Of a DNA stretch of 64,000 bases, positions 44,217 to 54,509 are shown piece by piece. The notes below the pieces were generated by a model. It saw only the letters and a program-made list of their open reading frames with translations, made no database searches and was not told the origin of the DNA. Positions within the stretch are counted from its first letter, which is position 1. Every line of letters starts with the position of its first letter. The DNA lies in the NCBI RefSeq assembly GCF_001730525.1, contig NZ_MDFN01000024.1:1-64000 (forward strand), given 5' to 3'. A program made the position numbers and the translations under genes. The DNA is from Arcticibacter eurypsychrophilus. Its GTDB lineage: Bacteria > Bacteroidota > Bacteroidia > Sphingobacteriales > Sphingobacteriaceae.

Positions 44217-45599
44217 TTAAAATGGATCAGTAAGTTCACTCACACGAATCAGTTTCTTATTTACAAATTCCTCTATGCCTAAGCTGGATAACTCTCTGCC
44301 ATATCCAGAACGCTTAGTTCCTCCAAATGGAAGATCCGGCTGTGTCCATGTAGGGTGATTAATGAATACCATTCCGGTATCTAATTGATCCGCAACATTT
44401 TCACCTCTTTTTTTATCAGAAGTAAAAACAGATCCTCCTAAGCCGTATGGCGAGTCGTTAGCTAGTGTAATTGCTTCCTGTTCATCTTTCACTCGATAAA
44501 AAGAAGCTACGGGACCAAAGAGCTCTTCGTGATAAGCAGCCATTCCCGGTTTTAAATCCGTTAAAATAGTAGCTTCAATAAAAGCACCGGGACGATCGAT
44601 ACGTTTTCCACCAATCACAACCCTTGCTCCTGCATCTACAGATCGCTGAACCTGATCTGCCAACTGTACAGCTGCAGCTTCACTGCTTAAAGGGCCCATT
44701 TCAGTGCTAGCATCCATTGGATCGCCAACCTTTAATCCGGTTAATTTAGCCGTAAATTTTTCAAGAAATTCATCAGCCACGGCGTCTAAAACAATCATTC
44801 GTTTTGAGGCTACACAACATTGTCCGGTATTATTCATCCTTCCAACTACCGCCCATTCTACCGCCTGATCTATATCAGCATCTTCTAAAACGATAAAAGC
44901 GTCGCTTCCACCAAGTTCCAAAACGGATTTCTTAAGTGCCTTACCAGCTACCTCAGCTAAACTAGCACCAGCTAATTCACTTCCTGTAAGAGAGACCCCT
45001 TTAATACGAACATCCGCAGCCAATAGGGAAGCGTTTTTTCCAGAAAGAAACAAATTGGTGTAAATCCCTGCAGGGGCTCCAGCTTCTTTAAATAATTCTT
45101 CAATAGCTTGAGCACACTGTGGTACATTGGAAGCATGTTTAACTAAAATAACGTTTCCAACCATGATATTAGGTGCAGCAAAACGGACTACCTGATAGAA
45201 TGGAAAATTCCAGGGTTCCACACCTAACAATACGCCAATCGGACTACTTTTAATATAAGCTTCTCCAAATTCTGTGTCTAATACCTTATTAGCTAGAAAT
45301 CGTTCACCATTTGTTGCATAATAGTCGATAATGTCTGCGCTTAAATTTATTTCTCCCACACTTTGAGCAAGCAATTTACCCATCTCTAATGTAATCAGAT
45401 GAGCAAGCTGATCTTTTTTATTTCGCATTAACTCCGCTACTTTATGCAATAATGCCGAACGCTCTCCGTAACTTGTTTTTTTCCAGCTTTGAAATTGTGT
45501 CTCAGCTTGTCCTACTGCAGCATCTACTGCGTTGGGTGTCATTTCTTCAAAATCCTTAATTACCTCGTTGTTAAAAGGATTAATTGTTTGTATTGCCAT
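44217..45599 (-). CDS. gabD: NAD(P)-dependent succinate-semialdehyde dehydrogenase
   Basis: ALDH superfamily enzyme of 460 residues. The catalytic cysteine is in NNTGQCCVASKRM, the glutamate in LELGGSDAFI, and the substrate-region motif is PFGGTKRSGYGREL. This matches the short succinate-semialdehyde dehydrogenase group common in Bacteroidetes. It oxidises succinate semialdehyde to succinate for entry to the TCA cycle. No GABA transaminase is beside it, and other small aldehydes are possible substrates. The 260 bases upstream hold no gene. Confidence 0.85.
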   Translation of the reverse strand: MAIQTINPFNNEVIKDFEEMTPNAVDAAVGQAETQFQSWKKTSYGERSALLHKVAELMRNKKDQLAHLITLEMGKLLAQSVGEINLSADIIDYYATNGERFLANKVLDTEFGEAYIKSSPIGVLLGVEPWNFPFYQVVRFAAPNIMVGNVILVKHASNVPQCAQAIEELFKEAGAPAGIYTNLFLSGKNASLLAADVRIKGVSLTGSELAGASLAEVAGKALKKSVLELGGSDAFIVLEDADIDQAVEWAVVGRMNNTGQCCVASKRMIVLDAVADEFLEKFTAKLTGLKVGDPMDASTEMGPLSSEAAAVQLADQVQRSVDAGARVVIGGKRIDRPGAFIEATILTDLKPGMAAYHEELFGPVASFYRVKDEQEAITLANDSPYGLGGSVFTSDKKRGENVADQLDTGMVFINHPTWTQPDLPFGGTKRSGYGRELSSLGIEEFVNKKLIRVSELTDPF

Positions 45600-45859
45600 T
45601 GTTTAAATTTGTTAATAGAGTTTAATTGAAAAACTTTTTAAACTATTTAATTTTGAGTACATATACGTTTTAGGATAAAATGAAACCTCCCCTATTAGAG
45701 CAATAATTAATGCGATTTATGAAATACTACGGCTCATAATCATGAAATACTTAAAACTTGAATAGTTTAAGAGTTTAGATTTACAACAATGGAAATTTTA
45801 TAATGTTTGTTAACCTTTCCTTTAAATGATATGCATTCAATTATTAATCTATTAACCCT

Positions 45860-47062
45860 TTACATCTTACTCATGTCGTGTCCTGCCATCGGATCTGTCC
45901 CTTTTTTAAGGATATATTCACTTGATAATAAATACGCCCCACTAATAACCACTTCCTTTACATCCGCTAAGCCTGATGTGATAATGATCTGACGCTCATC
46001 CTCATCCCCGGTAGTCACCATTTTAGAAACAAACTTCCCCTTTCCTGTTTTTACCCAAACATGTGCACCCATTTCATCCCTGATCACTGCATTTAAGGGT
46101 AAAGAAACGGCATCATTAATTTCAGCTTTCGGCAGAAGAACTGCGACCTGCATACCAGGCTGAAGTTTCCCCTGACTGGGTATAAGAGCCCTTACTTTCA
46201 ACAGCTGAGTGGAAGGATCTAGCTGAGGAGATATAAAGTTAATTTTAACTGTTTGTTTCAATTCCGGGAAACCATCTACAACAACCTGAACAGCTGTACC
46301 TAATTTTATTGAACCTACTTCATCAGGATACACATCTGCTTCTACCCAGAGTTGGCTTAAATCTTCTAATCGCAAAATAGCCGATCCCTCTGTCACATAC
46401 TGCCCCTCAGAAACATTTACTTCATTTACAATTCCTGATGCAGTAGCCCTTACTGTGACTGAAGAAGAGGGTGTACCTCCTCTTGCCAGGTTTTCTATTT
46501 GCGAACTCGAATAACCAAAAAGAGACAATTTGTTTTTTGCCGCATTTTTAAGGGTGCTATAAATCTTTTCATTAGGAAATGCGGCCACTTGTTTTACCTG
46601 TAGCAGGTAATCCTGTTGCAGCGTTTGCAGCTCCTCACTGTAAATCTGAAATAGAGGTTGTCCTTTGGATACAGCTCTCCCGGTTTCTTTCACATATAAC
46701 TTTTCTATTCTTCCCGCATACCTGCTGGAAATCACTTCTGTAAGCTCGGGATTAGTTACCAATCTTCCATTCAGTATTTTAGAAGTATTGAAATTACTAC
46801 TAGCGATGGCTACCGTTTTAATATTCGCTAATTGCATTTGGCTTTCCGTCAAGGTAAGTTCATTTTTATTTGTTGAAGCATGTACTTTAACTAAATCCAT
46901 TCCGCAAATCGGACATAAACCAGGAGCCTCTTTGATGATCTGCGGGTGCATGGGACAAGTATACTTTGGCGTAACAGTGACAACCTTTCCCTTTTCACTT
47001 TTACAGGTCGCAAATAGTAGCGATAAAAGCAAAATACTCCATATAAATCTTTTCCTTTCCAT
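45860..47062 (-). CDS. cusB: RND efflux periplasmic adaptor lipoprotein with heavy-metal-binding domain (CusB type)
   Basis: 400 residues. The lipoprotein signal ends LLFATC (C20). A heavy-metal-binding domain follows with TCPMHPQIIKEAPGLCPICG and the methionine after it. The membrane-fusion core comes next: ISSRYAGRIEKLYVKETG, a helical hairpin (about 140-190), and GIVNEVNVSEGQYVTEGS as the second half of the lipoyl domain. It links the inner-membrane pump to the TolC-type channel and can hand metal to it. It is the last gene of the efflux operon, five bases after a second adaptor gene. Confidence 0.9.
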   Translation of the reverse strand: MERKRFIWSILLLSLLFATCKSEKGKVVTVTPKYTCPMHPQIIKEAPGLCPICGMDLVKVHASTNKNELTLTESQMQLANIKTVAIASSNFNTSKILNGRLVTNPELTEVISSRYAGRIEKLYVKETGRAVSKGQPLFQIYSEELQTLQQDYLLQVKQVAAFPNEKIYSTLKNAAKNKLSLFGYSSSQIENLARGGTPSSSVTVRATASGIVNEVNVSEGQYVTEGSAILRLEDLSQLWVEADVYPDEVGSIKLGTAVQVVVDGFPELKQTVKINFISPQLDPSTQLLKVRALIPSQGKLQPGMQVAVLLPKAEINDAVSLPLNAVIRDEMGAHVWVKTGKGKFVSKMVTTGDEDERQIIITSGLADVKEVVISGAYLLSSEYILKKGTDPMAGHDMSKM

Positions 47063-47066
47063 TTCC

Positions 47067-48413
47067 TTATTTTATGTCTTGTACTTTAATAAAACTTTCA
47101 CTGTCTACCAGAAACCAGGCGTTAAGCGCTACTTCCTGACCCTGAATACTGTTTCCTATATCGACCCAGTCGCCGGTTACCGATTTTATGCTGACATAGA
47201 CCGGAACAAATGCCCCTTTATCTTTAACGAAAGCAACATATTTAGTACCCAGTTGAAGTACCGAAGTACGTGGTAACCATGTTCCATTTTTACTAATCAC
47301 TTCTTCATGTGCAACCTGAATAAGCTCACCTATTTTCCAAAGTTGTTTTGAATTAGGCATGACTGCTCTAACCAATGAGTAATTTACCCCTTCACTGTAA
47401 TAGGGTTGAATTAAGCTTACCGGTACATGAGCAAGCTTTGTTTTTACGTCAATAGAAGTTATCGAGATCCGGGTTCCTTTTTTAAACTGATTTAACTGAT
47501 CCGGAGATATATAAAATTCAGCCCAAACCCGATTCACATCAACCAGATTGAATAACTGTTGACCTACAGAAATATACTGTCCCTCCCTTAACTCCAAAGG
47601 AGTATTTGATGCTACATTAGGTACTGAAGATGGTTGATTTTGCGAAGAAGATTTCGAAGCAGCACCCATACTTCCCATGGAAGAAGAACTGTTTGCTGCA
47701 GTAATCGTCGTACCCCCAGCTGCAGGGTTTGTTCCTGAAGATGATGCAGAATTTTGGTTTTCAGAAATATATCCTGAATAGGGACTGTAAATACTAATGG
47801 AATAACTAATTTTTCCAGTCTTTATAACCCTATTAATTTGTTGCTCTGTAGCACCTAGTAAACGTAATTTCTTTTTAGCCGCTTCCAGTAATTTTGGTTC
47901 ATTGTTATCCCGAAGAAAGAGCAGCTCCTGTTGTGCGTTTGCTAAATCCGGACTGTATATATCCATCAGTTTTTGTCCTTTAGAAACTGCCTGGTAATTA
48001 TATTTCACATAAAGTCGCTCAATTCTTCCACTTACCCTGGAAGAAACAGAGTTTAAATTATTTGTATTATAGTTGATCACTCCCTTGACATTGGTTTCAA
48101 TGGAGCGTAATCCAGTCTTAGGCTTAATTGTTTTGATCGCTGACAATACGAATTCATTCGTCGGTTTCACTAACGTGGCCAGACTATCATTCACTTTCGC
48201 AGAACTACCTTGCCTTACAAGTGGTACTAATTCCATTCCGCAAATCGGACAGTTCCCAGGTTCATCCTTAATCACCTGCGGATGCATAGAACACGTATAT
48301 TTCGTTTTTTCTGAATGTGCTTCATGCTTCTGATCCTTCCCCTTACATGCGAAAAGCAAGGTAACAGCTAGAAACAGCATTATAGGCACACTACCTTTCA
48401 ATATTTTTCTCAT
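47067..48413 (-). CDS. Second RND efflux adaptor lipoprotein with heavy-metal-binding domain (CusB type)
   Basis: 448 residues. Lipobox LLFAC (C23), then the metal-binding domain (TCSMHPQVIKDEPGNCPICG), then adaptor halves: SSRVSGRIERLYVKYNY and, after the hairpin, IYSPYSGYISENQ. Between the hairpin and TPLELREGQYISVGQQLF lies a roughly 50-residue insertion rich in serine, glycine, alanine and asparagine (about 219-270), absent from the sister adaptor. Two adaptors in one operon may form a mixed assembly. The gene overlaps the TolC-like gene end by 23 bases. Confidence 0.88.
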   Translation of the reverse strand: MRKILKGSVPIMLFLAVTLLFACKGKDQKHEAHSEKTKYTCSMHPQVIKDEPGNCPICGMELVPLVRQGSSAKVNDSLATLVKPTNEFVLSAIKTIKPKTGLRSIETNVKGVINYNTNNLNSVSSRVSGRIERLYVKYNYQAVSKGQKLMDIYSPDLANAQQELLFLRDNNEPKLLEAAKKKLRLLGATEQQINRVIKTGKISYSISIYSPYSGYISENQNSASSSGTNPAAGGTTITAANSSSSMGSMGAASKSSSQNQPSSVPNVASNTPLELREGQYISVGQQLFNLVDVNRVWAEFYISPDQLNQFKKGTRISITSIDVKTKLAHVPVSLIQPYYSEGVNYSLVRAVMPNSKQLWKIGELIQVAHEEVISKNGTWLPRTSVLQLGTKYVAFVKDKGAFVPVYVSIKSVTGDWVDIGNSIQGQEVALNAWFLVDSESFIKVQDIK

Positions 48414-49641
48414 AATCTACAATCATTTGATAAAACTTTTTTGACTGCTCCAAATAATTCACCTGGGACATATTCAAACTCTCCCAACTGTCTATCACGA
48501 CATTTAAGTCCGCTTTATTTTCCTGGTAAGCCAGCATAGAAACTTTCATGTTCTTAGTTAAGGCAGGCAAAATCTTATTTTCATAATTACTCAATTGCTT
48601 TTCCATGTTAATTAAGTCATTCTCCATTGCTTTCGTCATTCCAAGCATATCCGACAACATCACTTCTTTTTGCTGACGCATGGCATCGCGCTCAAAATTC
48701 ATGGATTTAACCTCGGATTTATACATTTTAGACGACCAGGGTGCAATAGGAATAGAAATCATGCCCATTAAAGTATATTGATTGGGCATCATAGCCGCAC
48801 GGTTGGCCATATGCTCGAACCTAATCCGGAAATCAGGTTTTGCCTCCTGTTTCATTTGTTTAATGTTTAATCCCATTGCGTCAATAGAGCGATCCATTTG
48901 TCTGATATCGCTTCTTTTTTCGGCCAGATAGGAAGTATCCAGTTGGGCAGTGGGGTTAAATGAAATTCGATAAGCAGTATCCACTTCAAAAGGAGTACTT
49001 ACAGGCCTGAACATAAGCGTATTGATTGCCATCTTCTTCGAACGAATCTCACTTTCGGTCATCAGAATCATGTTTTCTGATTCATATAAACGTCCCTCTG
49101 CTTTAAAAACCTGGTTAAGTGAACCTTGATTATAAGGATATCGGATCTCTGCAATCTTTTTCATCGTTTGCATAATCGCACGGTTTTCTTTCTGATAAAC
49201 AATGGTCTTATTGGCCACCAATAAACCGAAGTAAAGTTCCTTAGCTCTTGCTTTTAACTGATTGGCCTGAACAGATTGTTCAGCACTGGTAATCTGAGAT
49301 TGTGCACCCAGGTACCTGGCTTTCGCTTTCAGTTTCGCAGGGTTTGGAATGTCTTGTTCAGCCGAAATCATCCAAGCTCCTTTATCAGCTTCATCCATTA
49401 CTTTTACGCCAGGGTAAGGAGTCATAAAAGTACCCACTCCTACCATTGGTGCCATCCATGCACCCGAGCCTTCAACTTTAGCATCCTGACTTTTCATCTT
49501 GCTATCGAAGGCCTTTAAAGATGGATTATTGGACTTAATTTCCTGCAATACCTGCTCCAGCGTTAAAACTTGCTGTCCATAAACCTGTCTAGTGCAGATT
49601 AAAAGGAACAAAAAGAGTATTATTCGTTTATTTGACATCAT
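48391..49641 (-). CDS. TolC family outer-membrane efflux protein (CusC type)
   Basis: About 416 residues with a signal peptide (LFLFLLICTRQVYG). Two outer-membrane-efflux repeats of long helices follow: one starts at LTLEQVLQEIKSNNPSLKAF and the other near YRISFNPTAQ. It forms the outer-membrane channel of the pump. Tandem ATGs at 49641 and 49638 give a proper signal peptide; the longer frame from 49674 does not. It overlaps the permease gene end by 14 bases. Confidence 0.9.
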   Translation of the reverse strand: MMSNKRIILFLFLLICTRQVYGQQVLTLEQVLQEIKSNNPSLKAFDSKMKSQDAKVEGSGAWMAPMVGVGTFMTPYPGVKVMDEADKGAWMISAEQDIPNPAKLKAKARYLGAQSQITSAEQSVQANQLKARAKELYFGLLVANKTIVYQKENRAIMQTMKKIAEIRYPYNQGSLNQVFKAEGRLYESENMILMTESEIRSKKMAINTLMFRPVSTPFEVDTAYRISFNPTAQLDTSYLAEKRSDIRQMDRSIDAMGLNIKQMKQEAKPDFRIRFEHMANRAAMMPNQYTLMGMISIPIAPWSSKMYKSEVKSMNFERDAMRQQKEVMLSDMLGMTKAMENDLINMEKQLSNYENKILPALTKNMKVSMLAYQENKADLNVVIDSWESLNMSQVNYLEQSKKFYQMIVDYEKNIER

Positions 49642-51574
49642 GCACCTCCAGCTTTCCATATTTACGTAATTCATATTCTTTAGTCATCAGGAAGATTAGT
49701 GGAGTAACTAGTAGAATGTGTGTAGATGAGGTCAAGACACCGCCAATCATCGGCAAAACAATAGGTGCCATCATGTCGCTTCCTACTCCGGTAGACCACA
49801 GCACAGGGATCAAACCAAATAAGGCCACACATACGGTCATAATCTTCGGTCTCAACCTTTTAGCCGCACCATTAATCACATACTCTCTTAAATCTTCTTT
49901 GGTAATGGTCTCACTTGAATTTCCTTTTAAGGCGATCAGCTGACTCATCGAATCGTTCAGGTAGATCACCATCACTACCCCCGTTTCTACCGCAATACCA
50001 AAGAGTGCAATGAAACCAACCGCTACGGCTACGGATAAACTTACTCCCCAGAAATAAATAATATAGGCCCCTCCAATGAGCGCAAATGGAATCGTAACCA
50101 GACTTAAAAAAGCTTCTCTGGCAGATTTAAAAGCCAGGTATAAAGCAATAAAAATGATGATCAATACAATTGGAAAAATATAAATTAAAGTTTGTTGCCC
50201 ACGGATCAAATTCTCATATTGTCCGCTCCACTCAACAAAATAGCCGTTTGGTAATTTCAAATCCTTATTTAGCTTGTCTATGGCTTGTTGAACAGTATGT
50301 CCCAGATCCCTATCCCGTACATTAAACATCACAGCACCCCTTAACAAAGCATTTTCTGAAGTAATCATTGGAGGCCCATCCGTAAAACGAATATCCGTAA
50401 CTGCCGAAAGGGGAATGGTTCCAGCATCGGGCGAACTAATCGGAATCCGCTTTAAACGATCAATACTATTACGATAATCCTGACCCAGTCGCAAGTGAAT
50501 ATTGAAACGTTGTCTCCCTTCAATCGTAACCGAAAAAGGAGCCCCTCCGATAGCTGTTTCAACAGTTGAATTAATATCGTCCACAGATAGGCCGTACCGT
50601 TCCAATTGATCACGTTTGATGTCTATTTCAAGGTACTTTCCACCGGTTACAGGCTCTACATACAAGTCCTTAACTCCTTCAATATTCTTTAAAAGTGACT
50701 GCACCTCATACGATACTTTGGCGATTTTCTTTAAATCTTGTCCGTAAACTTTAACACCCACATCGGTGCGGATCCCCGTTGAGAGCATATTTATGCGATT
50801 AATAATAGGTTGCGTCCAGCCGTTCACCACTCCGGGAATTTGAAGTTTTGCATCCAGTTCATTAATAATATCCTTTTTAGTTATTCCTGGTCTCCATTCC
50901 GATTTAGGTTTCAAGGAGATGATCGTTTCAATCATACTGATGGGTGAGTTATCCGTAGCAGTATTCGCTCTCCCCGCTTTTCCCAAAACTTTATTTACTT
51001 CAGGTACTGATTTAATCAGTTTATCCTGCACCTGAAGGATCCTTTTCACTTCAGCATTAGAAACATCAGGCAGGGTAACCGGCATAAATAAAATGGATTG
51101 TTCATCCAAAGGAGGCATAAACTCTCTCCCCAGACTCATCACCATAGGAATACTAATAAGTAGTGCCAGTATATTCACACCTATAGTGGTTTTTCGATTC
51201 CGCATACAAGCACGAATAATAGGCTCATATTTCTTTTCCAACCACCTGTTTAAGGGGTTTTCATGATCAGATCGAAACCTGCCTTTCATAAAGAAAGAAA
51301 TCATAACAGGAGCAAGTGTCACCACCAGCAAGGCATCTATTAAAAGAATAAACGTCTTGGTATAGGCTAGCGGATGAAAAAGCTTGCCTTCCTGACCCCC
51401 TAATAAAAATACAGGTAAAAAGGAGGCAATAATGATAATGGTAGAATAAAATACCCCACGTGACACCTGCTTGCAGGCCTTCTCAATAATGCTTAACCTC
51501 TCTTCTTCAGATAGTTTCACATACCCTTTTTGTTTCTTATTGTTACCGAAAAAACGGCTCAATCTATTCCCCAT
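49628..51574 (-). CDS. cusA: RND heavy-metal efflux permease, C-terminal part (CusA split)
   Basis: 648 residues corresponding to CusA/CzcA from just before TM5 to the end. TM5-TM6 (from STIIIIASFLPVFLLGGQEGKLF), the second porter domain (VGVKVYGQDLKKIAKV), and TM7-TM12 (LIYIFPIVLIIIFIALYL, VALFGLIPVLWSTG) are present. It starts inside the last codons of the N-terminal gene (11-base overlap). A purine-rich AAAGGAG lies about 8-9 bases before its ATG, an unusually good ribosome-binding site for this group. Both halves are intact, so the pump is probably made as two polypeptides. Confidence 0.88.
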   Translation of the reverse strand: MGNRLSRFFGNNKKQKGYVKLSEEERLSIIEKACKQVSRGVFYSTIIIIASFLPVFLLGGQEGKLFHPLAYTKTFILLIDALLVVTLAPVMISFFMKGRFRSDHENPLNRWLEKKYEPIIRACMRNRKTTIGVNILALLISIPMVMSLGREFMPPLDEQSILFMPVTLPDVSNAEVKRILQVQDKLIKSVPEVNKVLGKAGRANTATDNSPISMIETIISLKPKSEWRPGITKKDIINELDAKLQIPGVVNGWTQPIINRINMLSTGIRTDVGVKVYGQDLKKIAKVSYEVQSLLKNIEGVKDLYVEPVTGGKYLEIDIKRDQLERYGLSVDDINSTVETAIGGAPFSVTIEGRQRFNIHLRLGQDYRNSIDRLKRIPISSPDAGTIPLSAVTDIRFTDGPPMITSENALLRGAVMFNVRDRDLGHTVQQAIDKLNKDLKLPNGYFVEWSGQYENLIRGQQTLIYIFPIVLIIIFIALYLAFKSAREAFLSLVTIPFALIGGAYIIYFWGVSLSVAVAVGFIALFGIAVETGVVMVIYLNDSMSQLIALKGNSSETITKEDLREYVINGAAKRLRPKIMTVCVALFGLIPVLWSTGVGSDMMAPIVLPMIGGVLTSSTHILLVTPLIFLMTKEYELRKYGKLEVHDVK

Positions 51575-52868
51575 CTTTAAGTTCTCCTTTTCTTAATTCG
51601 TTTAATTCAGCCTGTCGGATAGCCAGGTGTTTATATGAGTTTTCAGCCATTATAATTCCGTTATCAACTATGACACCTATAGCCAATGCAATCCCTGTTA
51701 ATGACATAATGTTGGATGAGATATCTAAAGCGTTTAAAACAATAAAACTTGCCGCGATAGTAATTGGAATCTGGATGATGATACTGATGGCGCTTCGCCA
51801 ATGGAAAAGAAAAACAATTACGATTATTGACACTACGATCATTTCCTCAATCAGCGTATTTTTTATTGAGGAGATGGATTCTTCTATCAACTCACCCCTA
51901 TCGTATACAATATTGAATTTCATCCCTTCAGGTAAACCTTTGCTCACCTCAAGCATTTTTGTCTTTACTTTCCCAATCACCTCATCGGCATTTTCACCAT
52001 AACGAAGCACCACTATTCCACCTACAGCTTCTCCTGCTCCGTTGTAATCAAAAATACCAAGTCGTGATTCTCCAGCCATCTGTACAGTAGCGAGGTCTTT
52101 AATTTTAATTGGAATCGAATTTTGTGTCCTTACAGCGAGATTTTCTATTTCTGCAATTGATTTTAAATACCCGGTAGTTTTAATGATATAACCGATATCG
52201 CTCATCTCAAACTTTCGCCCACCCGCCTCATTGTTATTCGTTTTTACCGCACGCATCACATCAGGAACAGTAAGTTTATAGTACGTCAGCTTATTCGGGT
52301 CAATATTGATTTCATATTCTTTTTGAAATCCCCCGAAAGAAGCGATTTCACTTACCCCCTGCACATTCTGCAAAGCAAACTTGACATACCAATCCTGCAC
52401 TGCCCTTTGTTCACCCAGATCCATTCCCGGCGCATCAAACGTATACCATAACACATGTCCAACGCCAGTACCATCGGGACCCATGGTAGGCGTAACTCCC
52501 TCAGGCAAAGAATTACCTATCGAACTTAACCGCTCCAACACTCTGGAACGTGCCCAATACACATCTACGTTATCTTCGAAGATGATGAAAATAAAGCTCA
52601 TACCAAACATCGAATTTGCCCGGACATACTTCACTTTTGGAATCCCCTGTAGATTAGTTACTAAAGGATAAGTAATCTGGTCCTCAATAATCTGAGGACT
52701 CCTTCCCATCCATTCTGTAAATACAATAACTTGATTTTCAGACAAATCAGGTATCGCATCTATTTTACTTGTTTTGACCGAATAAATGCCCCAGGCAAAT
52801 ATTCCAACCGCTACAAGCAGTACCAAAAACCTGTTTCGCATAGAAAACGCGATGAGTTTTTCAACCAT
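51564..52868 (-). CDS. cusA: RND heavy-metal efflux permease, N-terminal part (CusA split)
   Basis: 434 residues covering TM1, the first porter domain (IDAIPDLSENQVIV, MGPDGTGVGHVLWYTF) and TM2-TM4. TM4 keeps the proton-relay aspartate in GVIVDNGIIMAEN. It stops in the hydrophilic linker between TM4 and TM5, where CusA/CzcA proteins of about 1040 residues normally continue. The stop TAG lies eight bases beyond the ATG of the C-terminal gene. Either a genuine two-subunit permease or a programmed or accidental frameshift explains this. The first explanation fits the good ribosome-binding site of the second gene. Confidence 0.88.
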   Translation of the reverse strand: MVEKLIAFSMRNRFLVLLVAVGIFAWGIYSVKTSKIDAIPDLSENQVIVFTEWMGRSPQIIEDQITYPLVTNLQGIPKVKYVRANSMFGMSFIFIIFEDNVDVYWARSRVLERLSSIGNSLPEGVTPTMGPDGTGVGHVLWYTFDAPGMDLGEQRAVQDWYVKFALQNVQGVSEIASFGGFQKEYEINIDPNKLTYYKLTVPDVMRAVKTNNNEAGGRKFEMSDIGYIIKTTGYLKSIAEIENLAVRTQNSIPIKIKDLATVQMAGESRLGIFDYNGAGEAVGGIVVLRYGENADEVIGKVKTKMLEVSKGLPEGMKFNIVYDRGELIEESISSIKNTLIEEMIVVSIIVIVFLFHWRSAISIIIQIPITIAASFIVLNALDISSNIMSLTGIALAIGVIVDNGIIMAENSYKHLAIRQAELNELRKGELKDGE

Positions 52869-52961
52869 GAAATTTAAAATTAACTTGCGTAAGAAAATAG
52901 GAAATAAGGACCTAAGAGTCCATCAAGCAAGAAATAGCTTGATCAAGAGAAGGAATAAATT

Positions 52962-53351
52962 CTATATACGAAAATTACAGTTACGTAGAAAAGTTGCTGA
53001 ACTTTGTACGAACGGAGTTGAATTTAATAAGGGAAACTCTTCATGAATGGAAGATATACTTGATTCCTGTAAGGTATAATATTCAGTTTTAACCTCAGTC
53101 GGAAGATTATTAAAATGGAAGCTCACATCAGAAATGGTCTTAGCATTATCAACCTTCACTGATTGGTCCTGATGTTTGCAGCAATCTTTAGCCTTATCGG
53201 CATTCATTCCACATTTGCTGCATTTAGCAGGTTTAGAAGAGGCCAATCCCATTTCAACCAATTGCCCCATGCAATAATGAAAATGCATAGTTGCTCCTGA
53301 TGAAACACCAAGATAAAAAACAACTAAGAGGGTAACGAAGAACTTCTTCAA
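52962..53351 (-). CDS. HYC_CC_PP family small exported protein
   Basis: 129 residues. A signal peptide (FFVTLLVVFYLGVSSG) is followed by the family hallmarks: FHYCMGQ, CSKCGM, KDCCKHQ and the C-terminal RNCNFRI. The family is confined to Bacteroidetes and is usually encoded before CusA-type efflux genes, as here. It is probably a periplasmic metal-binding or sensing protein of the pump. The first codon is TTG at 53351; no ATG occurs before the HYC motif. It is the first gene of the operon. Confidence 0.85.
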   Translation of the reverse strand: MKKFFVTLLVVFYLGVSSGATMHFHYCMGQLVEMGLASSKPAKCSKCGMNADKAKDCCKHQDQSVKVDNAKTISDVSFHFNNLPTEVKTEYYTLQESSISSIHEEFPLLNSTPFVQSSATFLRNCNFRI

Positions 53352-53456
53352 GTGTAAATGAATTTAATTACTGCTGCAAATATAAGTATTTGTTTGAACT
53401 ATTATTTTAATCAATTCATTGAATTTCCGTGGAAGAACAAAAACATGTTCATTATA

Positions 53457-54500
53457 TTAAATCACTTTAATCACATTTTCACTATTCGCCTCCTCTAACC
53501 AGCCAAAGGAAACTACATCCGCCAACCCCTGTTCTTTAAGAAGAGACTCGAATTCTTCAATCCCCTGAGGTTCCACAGCAATCAATAAACCGCCACTAGT
53601 TTGAGGATCTGCAAGAATGAACTTCTGCTGATCGGTCAAAATACTAATCTGATGACCATAGCTATTCCAGTTCCTTTCTGTACCACCTGGATAACTATTT
53701 TGGCTTAAGTAATAAGGCAAAGAAGGAATTGCCGGAACCTTATCAAACTCGAGGACTGCAGATAAGCCGCTTCCAATACACATTTCAGAAAGATGTCCCA
53801 GCAATCCAAAACCCGTTACATCAGTCATCGCTTTTACACTATCCAGTTGACCCAGTATTTGACCTAGTTTATTCAAGGTAACCATACTTTTAAGGGCAAT
53901 TGCGGCATCTTCAGGAAGCAATATTCCCTTCTTTTGCGCTGTAGACAAGATCCCTACCCCTAACGCCTTTGTTAGATACAGGCGGCAACCCGCTGTAGCA
54001 GTTGAATTTTGTTTCAGGTGTTTAATATCCACCATTCCGCTTACAGATAAGCCAAAAACTGGTTCCGGACAATCAATGCTATGCCCACCAGCAAGCGTAA
54101 TACCTGCATCTGCACAAATAGCCCGGGCGCCATCCAGTACCCTTTGTGCCGTTTCGGGAGGAAGTTTTTCAATAGGCCAGCCTAATATAGCAATAGCCAA
54201 TACAGGCTTCCCGCCCATCGCATACACATCACTGATTGCATTTGCAGAAGCTATCCGACCAAAATCATAGGCATCATCCACAATCGGCATAAAAAAATCA
54301 GTAGTTGAAATTAGTGCCGTACCATTGCCTAAGTCAAACACCGCCGCATCATCCCTTTTATCATTACCCACCAAAAGACGAGGATCTGTTACAGCAGGAA
54401 CACTACTATGCAGAATGGTATCAAGTATAGCGGGACTGATCTTGCATCCACATCCTGCACCGTGTGAGTATTGAGTAAGTTTTATATCTTTAAAATCCAT
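53457..54500 (-). CDS. selD: Selenide, water dikinase
   Basis: Makes selenophosphate from selenide and ATP. The start at 54500 aligns exactly with the E. coli enzyme: [16 protein letters not shown] with the catalytic cysteine at position 17. An in-frame ATG at 54509, next to the mnmH stop, is possible. PurM-like ATP-binding blocks follow ([65 protein letters not shown]). It directly follows mnmH on the same strand, so selenophosphate is supplied for tRNA modification. Confidence 0.95.
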   Translation of the reverse strand: MDFKDIKLTQYSHGAGCGCKISPAILDTILHSSVPAVTDPRLLVGNDKRDDAAVFDLGNGTALISTTDFFMPIVDDAYDFGRIASANAISDVYAMGGKPVLAIAILGWPIEKLPPETAQRVLDGARAICADAGITLAGGHSIDCPEPVFGLSVSGMVDIKHLKQNSTATAGCRLYLTKALGVGILSTAQKKGILLPEDAAIALKSMVTLNKLGQILGQLDSVKAMTDVTGFGLLGHLSEMCIGSGLSAVLEFDKVPAIPSLPYYLSQNSYPGGTERNWNSYGHQISILTDQQKFILADPQTSGGLLIAVEPQGIEEFESLLKEQGLADVVSFGWLEEANSENVIKVI

Positions 54501-54509
54501 TATTGTCAT

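Noticed and set aside
51564-51574. Programmed ribosomal frameshift joining the two CusA parts
   Set aside because: No slippery heptamer is evident and the second part has its own ATG and ribosome-binding site. Two separate proteins are more likely.
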